NCBI GenBank assembly: GCA_020632925.1
Contig: JACKER010000014.1
Coordinates: forward strand, 62,001 to 126,000
Source: Alphaproteobacteria bacterium
Lineage (GTDB): Bacteria > Myxococcota_A > UBA796 > GCA-2862545
Length of the DNA: 64,000 nucleotides
Direction: 5' to 3'
The translations under genes and the position numbers were made by a program. This document shows positions 24,619 through 32,487 of this stretch, one piece after another (within the stretch, counting starts at the first letter, position 1; each line of letters opens with the position of its first letter). The notes under the pieces were generated by a model. That model did not search any database. It was not told the DNA's origin and saw only the letters and a program-made list of their open reading frames with translations.

Positions 24619-25837
24619 GGTCGCCCGAGCGATCGGCGAGCGCGAGCCCTCCGCCCGACCCCTCCGCGAGCATCAGCGTGCCCGCGCCGCCATGGCGGGT
24701 GTGGATCGCCTCCACGACCGCCTGCAGCTCGTCGGCGCCGCCGGGGTCCAGATCCTGGAGCACCCGCAACCGCGGGACCACCGCGAGGGTGCCGCGGGCG
24801 GCGAGGTTCCGTGCGGCGTAGGCGCGAAGGTCACCGAAGGGCAGGAACCTGAGCAGGACGTGCTCCGGCAGCAGGCGATCCGGGTGATCGCGCAGCAGGC
24901 GTGCGGTCTGGCGCGCCAGCAGCTCCTGCTCGTCCGGCGTCCAGTCGCCGCACACGCCGCTCGTCCAGGGCGCCAGCGCCGAGTCCAGCGCGCGGGTCCC
25001 CTCGAGCCGACGCAGCCGACGCAGGGCCTGTACACGGAGCTCGTGGTGCTCCGAGCGCACCAGCAGATCGATCGCGAGCACGCTGGCTGCGGGGGTGCGC
25101 AGCAACGACAGGGCGGCGCGGCGGGTCGGCGGGCGGACGCTGGGGTCGAGGACGACGGACAGCAGCAGCCCCTCGTCCTGCAGGCGACGCCCGGCCTCCA
25201 TCCGCAAGGTGGCGTCGGCGCTGGTCCGGGCCGCCTCCAGCGCGGCCCTCGCCGCACGTGGATCCTCCTCCGACAGCCGGTCCCAGGCGCGCACGCGCAC
25301 GTCGGGCACCGGGTCCTCCAGCGCCATGCGGCGCGCGCCGTCGAGCTCGGTCGCCACCAGGGCGGCGCGCAGGGCACGCACGGTCTCCAGGAGCAGCCCC
25401 TCGCCGTGCTGGCGCGACAACCCACACACCCACAGCCGACGCCCGGACACGCGGACGACCAGCGGGCGCGCGGCGAGGATCTCCCGTCGCAGCTCCGAGG
25501 TGCAGCACAGCGCCCCACGGGTCACGGCCCAGGCGCGGTCGAACGCGGCGTCCCCCGTGGAGCGGGGCGCGAGGACGAGGTGCGCGGAGGGTGGGCCGCC
25601 CTCGAGGTCGGTCGCGGCGGCGCCCGTCGCCTCCACCCGCCCGTCGCCGTACCAGCGGACGAGGATCGTCCCGCGTGGATCCTGGATCTCCCGGCGCTCG
25701 ATCTCCCCGGGATCCCGCGTGGGATCGAGGACCGATGCGATCGCCCGCTCGCGTCGGGCGCGCTCGCCCAGGCAGATCGCGCCGAGGGACGCGAGGACCG
25801 CGGCCGCGGCGAGCAGGAGGGGGACGATCAGCTCCAG
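24605..25837 (-). CDS. Membrane-anchored HEAT-repeat protein
   Basis: A protein of about 410 aa with HEAT-like helical repeats: MALEDPVPDVRVRAWDRL, ARTSADATLRMEAGRRLQDEG, RSEHHELRVQALRRLRRLEG, LRAYAARNLAARG. These are typical of protein-interaction scaffolds. The start is difficult. No ATG is in frame; the nearest standard codon is GTG at 25636, which gives 343 aa. The frame stays open upstream and encodes a textbook N-terminal membrane anchor (LIVPLLLAAAAVLASLGAICLG) preceded by AGGAGG, so a CTG start at 25837 or 25831 seems more likely. I give the longer form; the portion below 25636 is certain coding. It is divergent from egtB, with 64 bp between the starts. Function unknown. Confidence 0.65.
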   Translation of the reverse strand: MELIVPLLLAAAAVLASLGAICLGERARRERAIASVLDPTRDPGEIERREIQDPRGTILVRWYGDGRVEATGAAATDLEGGPPSAHLVLAPRSTGDAAFDRAWAVTRGALCCTSELRREILAARPLVVRVSGRRLWVCGLSRQHGEGLLLETVRALRAALVATELDGARRMALEDPVPDVRVRAWDRLSEEDPRAARAALEAARTSADATLRMEAGRRLQDEGLLLSVVLDPSVRPPTRRAALSLLRTPAASVLAIDLLVRSEHHELRVQALRRLRRLEGTRALDSALAPWTSGVCGDWTPDEQELLARQTARLLRDHPDRLLPEHVLLRFLPFGDLRAYAARNLAARGTLAVVPRLRVLQDLDPGGADELQAVVEAIHTRHGGAGTLMLAEGSGGGLALADRSGDLSLV

Positions 25838-25901
25838 ACGACCTCCTCTCGGACGTCATACCCGCACCGGACGCGATCTGGCGCTGTGCGATGCTGCGCC
25901 C

Positions 25902-27122
25902 ATGGAACGACAGGACCTGCTGGACGCCTACCGCCGCACCCGCGACCGCACCGAGCGGCTCGCCTGGCCGCTCTCCCCCGAGGATCAGGGGCTGCAGGCC
26001 TTCCCCGACGCCAGCCCCACCCGCTGGCACCGCGCGCACACGACCTGGTTCTTCGAGACCTTCGTGCTGGGGCCGCGCGGTGTCCCTGCCCACGAACCGG
26101 CCTGGGGGGTGCTGTTCAACTCCTACTACGAGGCGGTGGGACCGCGGCACTCGCGCCCCGAGCGGGGGTTGCTCTCCCGCCCCTCCACCTCCGAGGTCGG
26201 CGCCTGGCGCCACGTGGTGGACGAGCGCATGGAGGAGCTGCTGACGGGGCTCGACGACGGGGCCCTGGCCGAGGTCACGCCCCTGGTCACCCTCGGCCTC
26301 GCGCACGAGCAGCAACACCAGGAGCTGCTGGTGACGGACATCGTGGCCGCGTTCGCCCGCCACCCGCTGCGCCCCGCGATGCTCGACCTGCCGGACCTCC
26401 CGCCGGTCGACCCCCCGGACGAGGGCTGGATCGAGCACCCTGGTGGTCGCGCCCGCATCGGGCACGAGGGCGTGGGCTTCGCCTTCGACAACGAGGGCCC
26501 GGCGCACGACGTGTGGCTGGCGCCGTTCGCGCTGCAGCGGCGCCTGGTGACGGTCGGCGAGTGGGCGGCCTTCGCCCGCGACGGCGGGTACGCGACCCCG
26601 TCGCTGTGGCTGTCCGACGGCATCGCCCGGGTCCGCGCCGAGGGCTGGGAGGCACCGGCGTACACGCGGCTCGAAGGGGACGCGGTGGTGGTCTTCGGGC
26701 CGCACGGGGAGCGCGAGGCCGACGCCGACGAGCCCGTCCTGCACCTGTCCTTCTACGAGGCCGACGCGCTCGCCACCTGGCTCGGCGGGCGGGTCCCCAC
26801 GGAGGCCGAGTGGGAGGTGGCCTTCGCCGACGCCGCCGACGATCCCTGGCGCGACGAGCGGCTGGTCCCGGCGCAGGCCGCCTCGCCCTACGGCGCCGCC
26901 TGGCAGTGGACGCGCAGCGCCTACGAGCCCTACCCGGGCTACCGTCCGGCCGCGGGGGCGGTCGGGGAGTACAACGGCAAGTTCATGATCGACCAGCAGG
27001 TCCTGCGCGGCGGCAGCGTGTTCACGCCACCGGGCCACAGCCGACCCACGTACCGGAACTTCTGGCCGGCGCGGACGCGCTTCCAGGCGACGGGGCTGAG
27101 GCTGGCGCGAGATCTTCGGTGA
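25902..27122 (+). CDS. egtB: Ergothioneine biosynthesis sulfoxide synthase EgtB
   Basis: Non-haem iron enzyme, 406 aa, that joins hercynine to a cysteine-containing thiol with O2 to form a sulfoxide. The N-terminal DinB-like domain carries the iron ligands: His46 in WHRAHTTWFFE, and His135 and His139 in HEQQHQELL, the pattern of characterised EgtB. The C-terminal half is a formylglycine-generating-enzyme-like (C-type lectin) domain (EWEVAF, WQWTRSAYEPYPGYRP, LRGGSVFTP). The start is ATG at 25902. egtD follows after 31 bp, so the two form a minimal ergothioneine operon. No egtA, egtC or egtE is nearby; the route may use cysteine directly, as in EgtB types that do not need gamma-glutamylcysteine. 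That substrate choice is inference. Confidence 0.95.
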   Translation: MERQDLLDAYRRTRDRTERLAWPLSPEDQGLQAFPDASPTRWHRAHTTWFFETFVLGPRGVPAHEPAWGVLFNSYYEAVGPRHSRPERGLLSRPSTSEVGAWRHVVDERMEELLTGLDDGALAEVTPLVTLGLAHEQQHQELLVTDIVAAFARHPLRPAMLDLPDLPPVDPPDEGWIEHPGGRARIGHEGVGFAFDNEGPAHDVWLAPFALQRRLVTVGEWAAFARDGGYATPSLWLSDGIARVRAEGWEAPAYTRLEGDAVVVFGPHGEREADADEPVLHLSFYEADALATWLGGRVPTEAEWEVAFADAADDPWRDERLVPAQAASPYGAAWQWTRSAYEPYPGYRPAAGAVGEYNGKFMIDQQVLRGGSVFTPPGHSRPTYRNFWPARTRFQATGLRLARDLR

Positions 27123-27153
27123 AACGGTCGGCCGCGAACGTGGACGTCTGGCC

Positions 27154-28113
27154 ATGACCGATCCGACCCACCCCGTCCTCGCCGCCGTCGCCCAGGGCCT
27201 CGGCGCGCGCCACCGCACGCTCCCGCCGTGGTTGTTCTACGACCGGCGTGGCTCCGAGCTCTTCGAGCGCATCACCGAGCTGCCCGAGTACTACCTGACC
27301 CGGGCGGAGCGGGAGATCCTGGAGACCCGCAGCGACGACATCGTGAGGCTGGCGGCCTCGGGCGCGGAGGATCCGCTGCACGTGGTCGAGCTGGGTGCCG
27401 GCTCCGCCACCAAGACCCAGCTGCTGTTGCGCGCCGTCGTCCGGCTGCAGGGCGCCTGCACCTTCCTGCCCGTCGACGTGTCCGAGGCCGCCCTGGACGG
27501 CGCCGTCGAGCGACTGGACCGCGAGGAGCCCGGGCTGCGCGTGCGACCCGTCGCCGGCACGCACCACGAGGCGCTGCCGGTGATCGGCGAGCTCGGACCG
27601 CGCCGGCTGGTGCTGTTCCTGGGCAGCTCGATCGGCAACCACGAGGACGAGGAGGCCGTGGCGCTGCTGTCCGCCGTCGCGGAGCAGCTCGCGCCGGGCG
27701 GGTGCCTGCTGCTCGGGACCGATCGCCGCAAGGACCCCGCCGTGCTGCTCCCGGCGTACGACGATGCGCAGGGCGTGACCGCCGCCTTCAACCTCAACCT
27801 GCTGCACCGGCTGCGACGGGAGCTCGGCGCGGACTTCGACGTGTCGTCGTGGCGCCACGAGGCCCGCTGGAACGACGCCCACAGCCGTGTCGAGATGCAC
27901 CTCGTGAGCACGGTGGCGCAGGTCGTGACCGTCCCCGGCGCGGGGAGCTTCCACTTCGAGGCTGGCGAGTCCATCCACACCGAGAGCAGCATCAAGTACG
28001 CCCGGCCGCGGGTGGAGCGCCTCCTGCGCGACGCGGGCTTCGAGCCCGTGGAGGTGCTGACCGACGCCAACGAGCGCTTCGACCTGCACCTGGCACGCCG
28101 CGTTCAGGGGTAG
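27154..28113 (+). CDS. egtD: L-histidine N(alpha)-methyltransferase EgtD
   Basis: SAM-dependent enzyme, 319 aa, that trimethylates histidine to hercynine, the first step of ergothioneine synthesis. It shows the family N-terminus LFYDRRGSELFERITELPEYYLTRAE, the SAM loop ELGAGSATKT (Gly81 region), LFLGSSIGN and the C-terminal ESIHTESSIKY segment that positions substrate. The length matches known EgtD. It is co-directional with egtB, 31 bp downstream. No strong Shine-Dalgarno is visible, which fits translational coupling or read-through. Its 3' end overlaps the convergent pdxH gene by 10 bp. Confidence 0.95.
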   Translation: MTDPTHPVLAAVAQGLGARHRTLPPWLFYDRRGSELFERITELPEYYLTRAEREILETRSDDIVRLAASGAEDPLHVVELGAGSATKTQLLLRAVVRLQGACTFLPVDVSEAALDGAVERLDREEPGLRVRPVAGTHHEALPVIGELGPRRLVLFLGSSIGNHEDEEAVALLSAVAEQLAPGGCLLLGTDRRKDPAVLLPAYDDAQGVTAAFNLNLLHRLRRELGADFDVSSWRHEARWNDAHSRVEMHLVSTVAQVVTVPGAGSFHFEAGESIHTESSIKYARPRVERLLRDAGFEPVEVLTDANERFDLHLARRVQG

Positions 28114-28688
28114 AGCAGGCGTCCGCGCCAGCCGTCCGAGGTGCGCCGGTACTCCGCGCGATCGTGGAGCCGGTGGTCGCGGTCGACCCAGAACTCGAGC
28201 CGCTCGGGGACGATGCGGAACCCACCCCAGGACGGTGGGCGCGGCACCTCGTCGGGGAACCGCTCGGCCATGGCCGCCATGCGATCCTCCAGCTCCTTCC
28301 GGGACCCGAGCTCGTCGGACTGGCGGCTGGCCCAGGCCCCGAGCTGGCTGTCGCGGGCGCGGGTGGCGAAGTAGGCGTCGGAGACCGCATCGGAGACGAG
28401 CTCCACGTCGCCCTCCGCCCGCACCTGGCGCCGCAGGCTCTTCCAGTGGAAGCACAGGGCGGCGCGCGGGTTGCGCGTCATCTGGCGGCCCTTGGGGCTC
28501 GAGAAGTGCGTGTACACGACGAAGCCGCGGTCGTCGAGGTCCTTGAGGAGGACCATCCGCACCGAGGGCGCGCCGCGCTCGTCGACGGTGGCCAGCGCGA
28601 CGGCGTCGTGCACCACGGGCTCGCTGACCAGGGCCTCCGCCAGCCAGCTGCGGAACAGGACGAACGGATCGCCCGACAGGTCGAACAC
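28104..28688 (-). CDS. pdxH: Pyridoxamine 5'-phosphate oxidase
   Basis: FMN-dependent PNP/PMP oxidase, 194 aa, making pyridoxal 5'-phosphate. Family signatures are VRMVLLKDLDDRGFVVYTH, SPKGRQMTRNPRAALCFHW (FMN contact), SDAYFATR, SQLGAWAS and PSWGGFRIVPERLEFW near the C-terminus, ending in RGRLLYP. The start is GTG at 28688, behind AGGAGGTG at a 5-base spacing. PLP enzymes are used in the last step of ergothioneine synthesis, so placement against egtD could be functional, but the genes are on opposite strands and converge. Cytoplasmic homodimer by family knowledge. Confidence 0.95.
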   Translation of the reverse strand: MFDLSGDPFVLFRSWLAEALVSEPVVHDAVALATVDERGAPSVRMVLLKDLDDRGFVVYTHFSSPKGRQMTRNPRAALCFHWKSLRRQVRAEGDVELVSDAVSDAYFATRARDSQLGAWASRQSDELGSRKELEDRMAAMAERFPDEVPRPPSWGGFRIVPERLEFWVDRDHRLHDRAEYRRTSDGWRGRLLYP

Positions 28689-28800
28689 GCGGCACCTCCT
28701 CGCGCGGTCAGGTTGTCCCGCTCCCGCCCGTCGCGCACGCGCCGGGTGACAGGTTGTCGCGCGAGCGCGCGATCATGGGCGTGAGCCCGTCGCTCACGGC
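28689..28800. promoter_or_regulatory. Upstream region with repeated motifs
   Basis: Between the divergent pdxH and 28840 genes there are two copies of CAGGTTGTC (about 28709 and 28750), a GCGCGAGCGCGC stretch, and an inverted repeat CGTGAG/CTCACG (28780-28785, 28793-28798). All lie just upstream of a sigma-54 promoter, where activator binding sites are expected. Assignment as activator sites is inference. Confidence 0.35.
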
Positions 28801-28816
28801 TGGCACGGTGGCTGCA
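28801..28816 (+). promoter_or_regulatory. Sigma-54 promoter
   Basis: TGGCACGGTGGCTGCA matches the -24/-12 consensus TGGCACG-N4-TTGCA closely; GG and GC are exactly 10 bases apart. Transcription would begin near 28827, leaving a leader of about 13 bases with GGAGGTG before the ATG at 28840. Expression should depend on RpoN and an enhancer-binding activator. Confidence 0.7.
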
Positions 28817-28839
28817 CACACCCCCGCCGGAGGTGTCCG

Positions 28840-29550
28840 ATGGAGCCACGGTGGGGGTCGTTGTCGCTGGCGGTGGTCGGCCCGCCGACGCTGGTGCTGG
28901 CGGTGGCCTGGGCCAACGGGTGGCTCGTGGGGCCGATCCCCGAGCGGGTCGTGACGGGCACCGAGGACTGCGTCACCACCGACCTGCTCGTGACCGGTGC
29001 GTCGCTCGCCGCCGCGCTCGGCAGCGACGAGGAAGGCGCGGCGCGCGTGTCGGCGGCGGCGCTGGTGGGGGCCTCGCGCTGCGCACGCCTGGGTGAGCTG
29101 CCGGCGGGCAGCGAGGTCGACATGATGCGCCTCGCCGAGCGTGGCCTCCCCTGGATCGTGGCGAACGAGGGCGCGGATCTCGCGAACGAGCAGCTGGTCG
29201 ACGTGTGGCGCCTGGCTGCGGAGCAGGAGCAGGTCGGCGGGATGCTCGCCACCTTCGTGTGGATCGGCGTGGAGGCGCAGGTGGAGTCCGCGCTCCACCG
29301 CCGGCTGGACGCTGTCGACGACGACCACCGCGAGGACCTCGCGGCCCGTCTGCGCGTCGTGGCGGAGGTGCCCGTCGATCTCGAGCAGGTCGGTCGGTAC
29401 GAGCAGCGCGACCTGTGGCGGCGAGGCCTGGTGGACGGCTTGCCCGCGGTGTCGGAGCGGGTCGGTGGCGCGGCGGCGATGGCGGAGGAGCTCCGGCGCG
29501 GCGTGCGCCTGACGAGGGCGGAGGCCCGCTCCCTGGCCGACGAGCTGTAG
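28840..29550 (+). CDS. Single-pass membrane protein of unknown function, sigma-54 controlled
   Basis: A 236-aa protein that I do not recognise. The N-terminus (about residues 8-32) forms one hydrophobic helix (LSLAVVGPPTLVLAVAWANGWLVG) and the rest is helical and acidic, probably periplasmic. A motif-like TEDCVTTDLLVTGASLAAALGSDEEGAARVS region carries one of only two cysteines; the other is in ASRCARL. The ATG at 28840 has GGAGGTG 5 bases upstream and lies just behind a strong sigma-54 promoter, so it may be induced by starvation or surface cues. No homologous neighbours give further clues. Confidence 0.7.
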   Translation: MEPRWGSLSLAVVGPPTLVLAVAWANGWLVGPIPERVVTGTEDCVTTDLLVTGASLAAALGSDEEGAARVSAAALVGASRCARLGELPAGSEVDMMRLAERGLPWIVANEGADLANEQLVDVWRLAAEQEQVGGMLATFVWIGVEAQVESALHRRLDAVDDDHREDLAARLRVVAEVPVDLEQVGRYEQRDLWRRGLVDGLPAVSERVGGAAAMAEELRRGVRLTRAEARSLADEL

Positions 29551-29570
29551 GTGGGACCGGCCTGGGCGGA

Positions 29571-29576
29571 TAGGAT
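29571..29576 (+). promoter_or_regulatory. Putative -10 element; possible leaderless start
   Basis: TAGGAT ends 8 bases before the ATG of the arylsulfotransferase-like gene, and no Shine-Dalgarno is visible. Transcription from this element would start at or next to the ATG and give a leaderless message. The -35 region is not recognisable. Confidence 0.3.
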
Positions 29577-29584
29577 GTCCGCCG

Positions 29585-31051
29585 ATGTGGTGGCAGCTGC
29601 TGCAGGCCTGTGGCGGTCCGACGATCGCGGACGGCACGCCGATCGGGACACCGTCGGCGGACACGGGGAGCTCCACGGGCTCCACGCCGGGGCAGCTGTC
29701 GCCGGTGGTGAGCGCCTCGGAGAACGTCGAGGCGGTGCTGCACGTGAGCTGGGAGGCGCCCGAGGGCTCCCGCTCCCGGGTCGAGGTGACGCTCGCCGAT
29801 GGCGGGGAGCGGGTCACCGCGTCCGTCGACGGACCCCATCCGGATCTCGTGCTGATCGGGCTCCCCGCGAACGAGCCGCTCTCGATCCGGGCGGTCAGCG
29901 ACACGCCGGATGGGCAGCTGCGGAGCGCACCGATCGCCGTTCAGCTGACGCCGCCGGCCGACCTGCCCCGGCTGGTGGTCGATCGGTCCGAGCCGGGCGC
30001 GGAGGCGAGCGCGGGCTGGCTCCTGGCCACGATCACCACGGACTTCGGCGCCCAGGACAACCGCTCGTGGATCGTGATCTGGGACCTCGAGAGCGGGCAG
30101 CCGGCCTGGTGGTGGGCGTTGGCGCCGGGCCACGTCTCGGTCACTCCCTCGCTCGGCGCCACGCCCGGCACGATCGTGTGGGACGACTACGATCTGGGCG
30201 TCCCCGCGCTGACCGCGACCGCCTTCCGGGCCGCGCTGGACGGCTCGCGGGTGGAGGTCTCCCCGCTGCCGCTCGGCCACCACGCGGTGGCGGAGGCCGC
30301 GCCGGGGCAGCTGACCTGGTGCGCACGGGACACCGTGCCCGGAGCGCTGCCCAACACCTGGATCACGGCCGATCGGGTCTACACCGCGCCGGCGGACGCG
30401 ACCGGGGCGCCCACCGAGCTCGTGGGGCTGCGGGACGCGGTGTATGGCGGGACCTACACCCCCGCGTGTGAGCACCCGGCGCTGCCGCTGCCCTACGACG
30501 GCCACTTCCCGGTGTTCGAGTGGAGCCACCTGAACTCGCTGGTGCGCGTGGGGTCGGACTGGTGGCTCTTCCTGCGCTGGACCGACACGATGGTCCGGGT
30601 CGACGGCGCCACTGGCGAGGTCCTGTGGCGCATGGGCGGGCCCGACTCGGACTTCACGGCACCCGACGGCTCACCGCTGTGGGACGGCGCCGAGCACAGC
30701 TTCGTCTCGCACCCGCACCTGTCGGACGCCTGGGAGACCGGGTTCGTCGCCTTCGACAACGGTGATCACGCGACCCCGAAGGTCTCGTCGCTGGTGGTGT
30801 TCGACGTCGACCAGGCAGCGCGCACCGTGCGCCAGCGGCTGCGCTTCCCGGATCCGCAGGGCCGCTACGTGGGCATCCTCGGCGACGCGCGCCGGCTGCC
30901 CGGGGGGCACGTGCTCGGCTCCTGGTCGGTGCTCGGCGAGCTCGACGAGATCACGCTGGACGGCGAGGAGGTCTGGCGGGCGCACACGGTGCCCGCGAAG
31001 GCCGTGGGCCGCGTGATCCACCTCCCCGAGCTGCCCGGGTGGGCGCCGTGA
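29585..31051 (+). CDS. Arylsulfotransferase-fold lipoprotein
   Basis: A 488-aa protein with a minimal lipoprotein-like start (MWWQLLQAC, then a Gly/Ser/Thr-rich linker) and a beta-propeller of the arylsulfotransferase (ASST) family. Typical segments are HLNSLVRVGSDWWLFLRWTD, VDGATGEVLWRMGG, HSFVSHPHL, FVAFDNGDH and EITLDGEEVWR. A fibronectin-like beta-sandwich precedes the propeller (residues 45-125). ASST enzymes transfer sulfate between phenols; whether the catalytic His and Arg are kept cannot be settled by eye, so it may be a binding propeller instead. It is the first gene of a four-gene operon and overlaps the next gene by 4 bases. The lipobox is plausible, but the leader lacks a positive charge. 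Confidence 0.75.
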   Translation: MWWQLLQACGGPTIADGTPIGTPSADTGSSTGSTPGQLSPVVSASENVEAVLHVSWEAPEGSRSRVEVTLADGGERVTASVDGPHPDLVLIGLPANEPLSIRAVSDTPDGQLRSAPIAVQLTPPADLPRLVVDRSEPGAEASAGWLLATITTDFGAQDNRSWIVIWDLESGQPAWWWALAPGHVSVTPSLGATPGTIVWDDYDLGVPALTATAFRAALDGSRVEVSPLPLGHHAVAEAAPGQLTWCARDTVPGALPNTWITADRVYTAPADATGAPTELVGLRDAVYGGTYTPACEHPALPLPYDGHFPVFEWSHLNSLVRVGSDWWLFLRWTDTMVRVDGATGEVLWRMGGPDSDFTAPDGSPLWDGAEHSFVSHPHLSDAWETGFVAFDNGDHATPKVSSLVVFDVDQAARTVRQRLRFPDPQGRYVGILGDARRLPGGHVLGSWSVLGELDEITLDGEEVWRAHTVPAKAVGRVIHLPELPGWAP

Positions 31052-32487
31052 TCGCCTGGCTGCTGGCGTGCTCCGGGAGCGGCACACTCACGGTCGCGGA
31101 CGACCGGCCGGCTCCGCACACGGGGGAGACCGGCACGACGCCCGTGCCCACCACCTTCGAGGGGCTCGCGGAGGCCAGCGGGCTGCGCGTGTCCGCCGGG
31201 AGCTTCACGTTCACCGACAGCGCCGACTGCTGCCGGCCCGGCGTGTCCTGCCTGTGGAACAACCCCTCGACGCCGTACGGGGTGTACGCGGTGCCGCCGC
31301 TGCCGGACGAGCCTCCCGTGCCCGCGGTGGACGGCTGGTCGAGCCTGTTCCGGATGCGCGGCGACGAGGCCGTGGTCTACCTCGGGCGGACGCCGCCGCG
31401 CGCCGCCTACTTCTCCTTCCGCACCTACGCCCAGTACCGACCCGAGCCCCTGCCGCAGACCGGCGAGCTCGTCCCGCTGCCCGTCCTGGGGAGCCTCGGC
31501 CCCTCCCTCAACCAGATCGTGGTCGGCGAGCGCGCCGGTGCCGACGCCGTCTGGGACGCGCCGATGGCGGTGGTCACCACGGCCGACGCCGCCCTCGAGC
31601 GGCAGATCGTGGACTGGCTCGTCCAGACGGGCTGGGACGCCGATCACGTGCAGGTGGACCGGATCCCGCCGGGAGAGGCGCGGCTCGGCGTGGGCGAGGA
31701 CGCGGACCTGCTCTCGATGGTCGTGCGGGTGGCGCTCTTCGAGGACGCGGACGCGGGGGCAGCCTGGATGGCGGACCCGGGCGCCACCGTGCTGCGCCTC
31801 ACGCCCCTCGTCGAGCGGCCCGTCGCCGAGCCCCACCCACGGCAGCCGATCCCACCCGGCGGAAGCGGCACGGGCGAGGAGGCGTGGGCGTCGGCCGAGG
31901 CGGCCCTGGGCGAGGCGATCCTCGGCGGGTTCCCTGGCTTCCTGGTGTTCGAGCAGACGAGCAACCCGCTGCGCGAAGAGACCTACGACTGCCTCCCCAC
32001 GCTGACCTGCTTCGGCGAGTCGACCGACCGGTACAATGCTCGTATCCCGAGCTTCTTCCTCTGGGACGACGGGTCGTTCGTGCTGTCCTGGGGCGTGAAC
32101 CACGGGCGGGTGGGCAAGGCGACGTACAGCAGCGTCGCCATCAACACCGTCGTGAACCAGATCGGGCTGGACGCGGTGGACTCGACCGGCATGCCGGGCA
32201 GCGCGCGCGCCTTCGTCGACGATCCGCTGGTGGACGACCTCTACGTGGTGGCCGTCGCTCGCGACTGCGCTGCCGTCGGCGCGACCCTGGCCTCGCTCGG
32301 TCACGACGGCGCCGCCGTGCCCTGCATGGAGGTCCCCACCACCTGCCCGGGGGTGGGCTTCGCCGAGCCGATGATGCTCAACTGGCGGGCGTACCTCGAG
32401 GAGGCCACGAACGCTGCGCCCATCCCCGAGGAGCTCGTGCTGGACCGCGTCGTGAAGATCGTGCCGCGTCCGGGCGGGTCGCCGTGA
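31048..32487 (+). CDS. Putative lipoprotein of unknown function
   Basis: A 479-aa protein that I do not recognise. I chose GTG at 31048 because it overlaps the preceding stop as GTGA and gives the leader MIAWLLAC, a very short lipobox-type start; GTG at 31039 is the alternative. After a Thr/Gly-rich linker there is a large globular part with four to six cysteines (SADCCRPGVSCLW, YDCLPTLTCFGES, CAAVG, VPCMEVPTTCPG), aromatic-rich strands and the segment AYFSFRTYAQYRP. It sits between an ASST-type propeller and an SGNH-like protein in one coupled operon, so the products probably act together at the envelope, perhaps on a surface glycan or ester. Function unknown. Confidence 0.7.
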   Translation: MIAWLLACSGSGTLTVADDRPAPHTGETGTTPVPTTFEGLAEASGLRVSAGSFTFTDSADCCRPGVSCLWNNPSTPYGVYAVPPLPDEPPVPAVDGWSSLFRMRGDEAVVYLGRTPPRAAYFSFRTYAQYRPEPLPQTGELVPLPVLGSLGPSLNQIVVGERAGADAVWDAPMAVVTTADAALERQIVDWLVQTGWDADHVQVDRIPPGEARLGVGEDADLLSMVVRVALFEDADAGAAWMADPGATVLRLTPLVERPVAEPHPRQPIPPGGSGTGEEAWASAEAALGEAILGGFPGFLVFEQTSNPLREETYDCLPTLTCFGESTDRYNARIPSFFLWDDGSFVLSWGVNHGRVGKATYSSVAINTVVNQIGLDAVDSTGMPGSARAFVDDPLVDDLYVVAVARDCAAVGATLASLGHDGAAVPCMEVPTTCPGVGFAEPMMLNWRAYLEEATNAAPIPEELVLDRVVKIVPRPGGSP

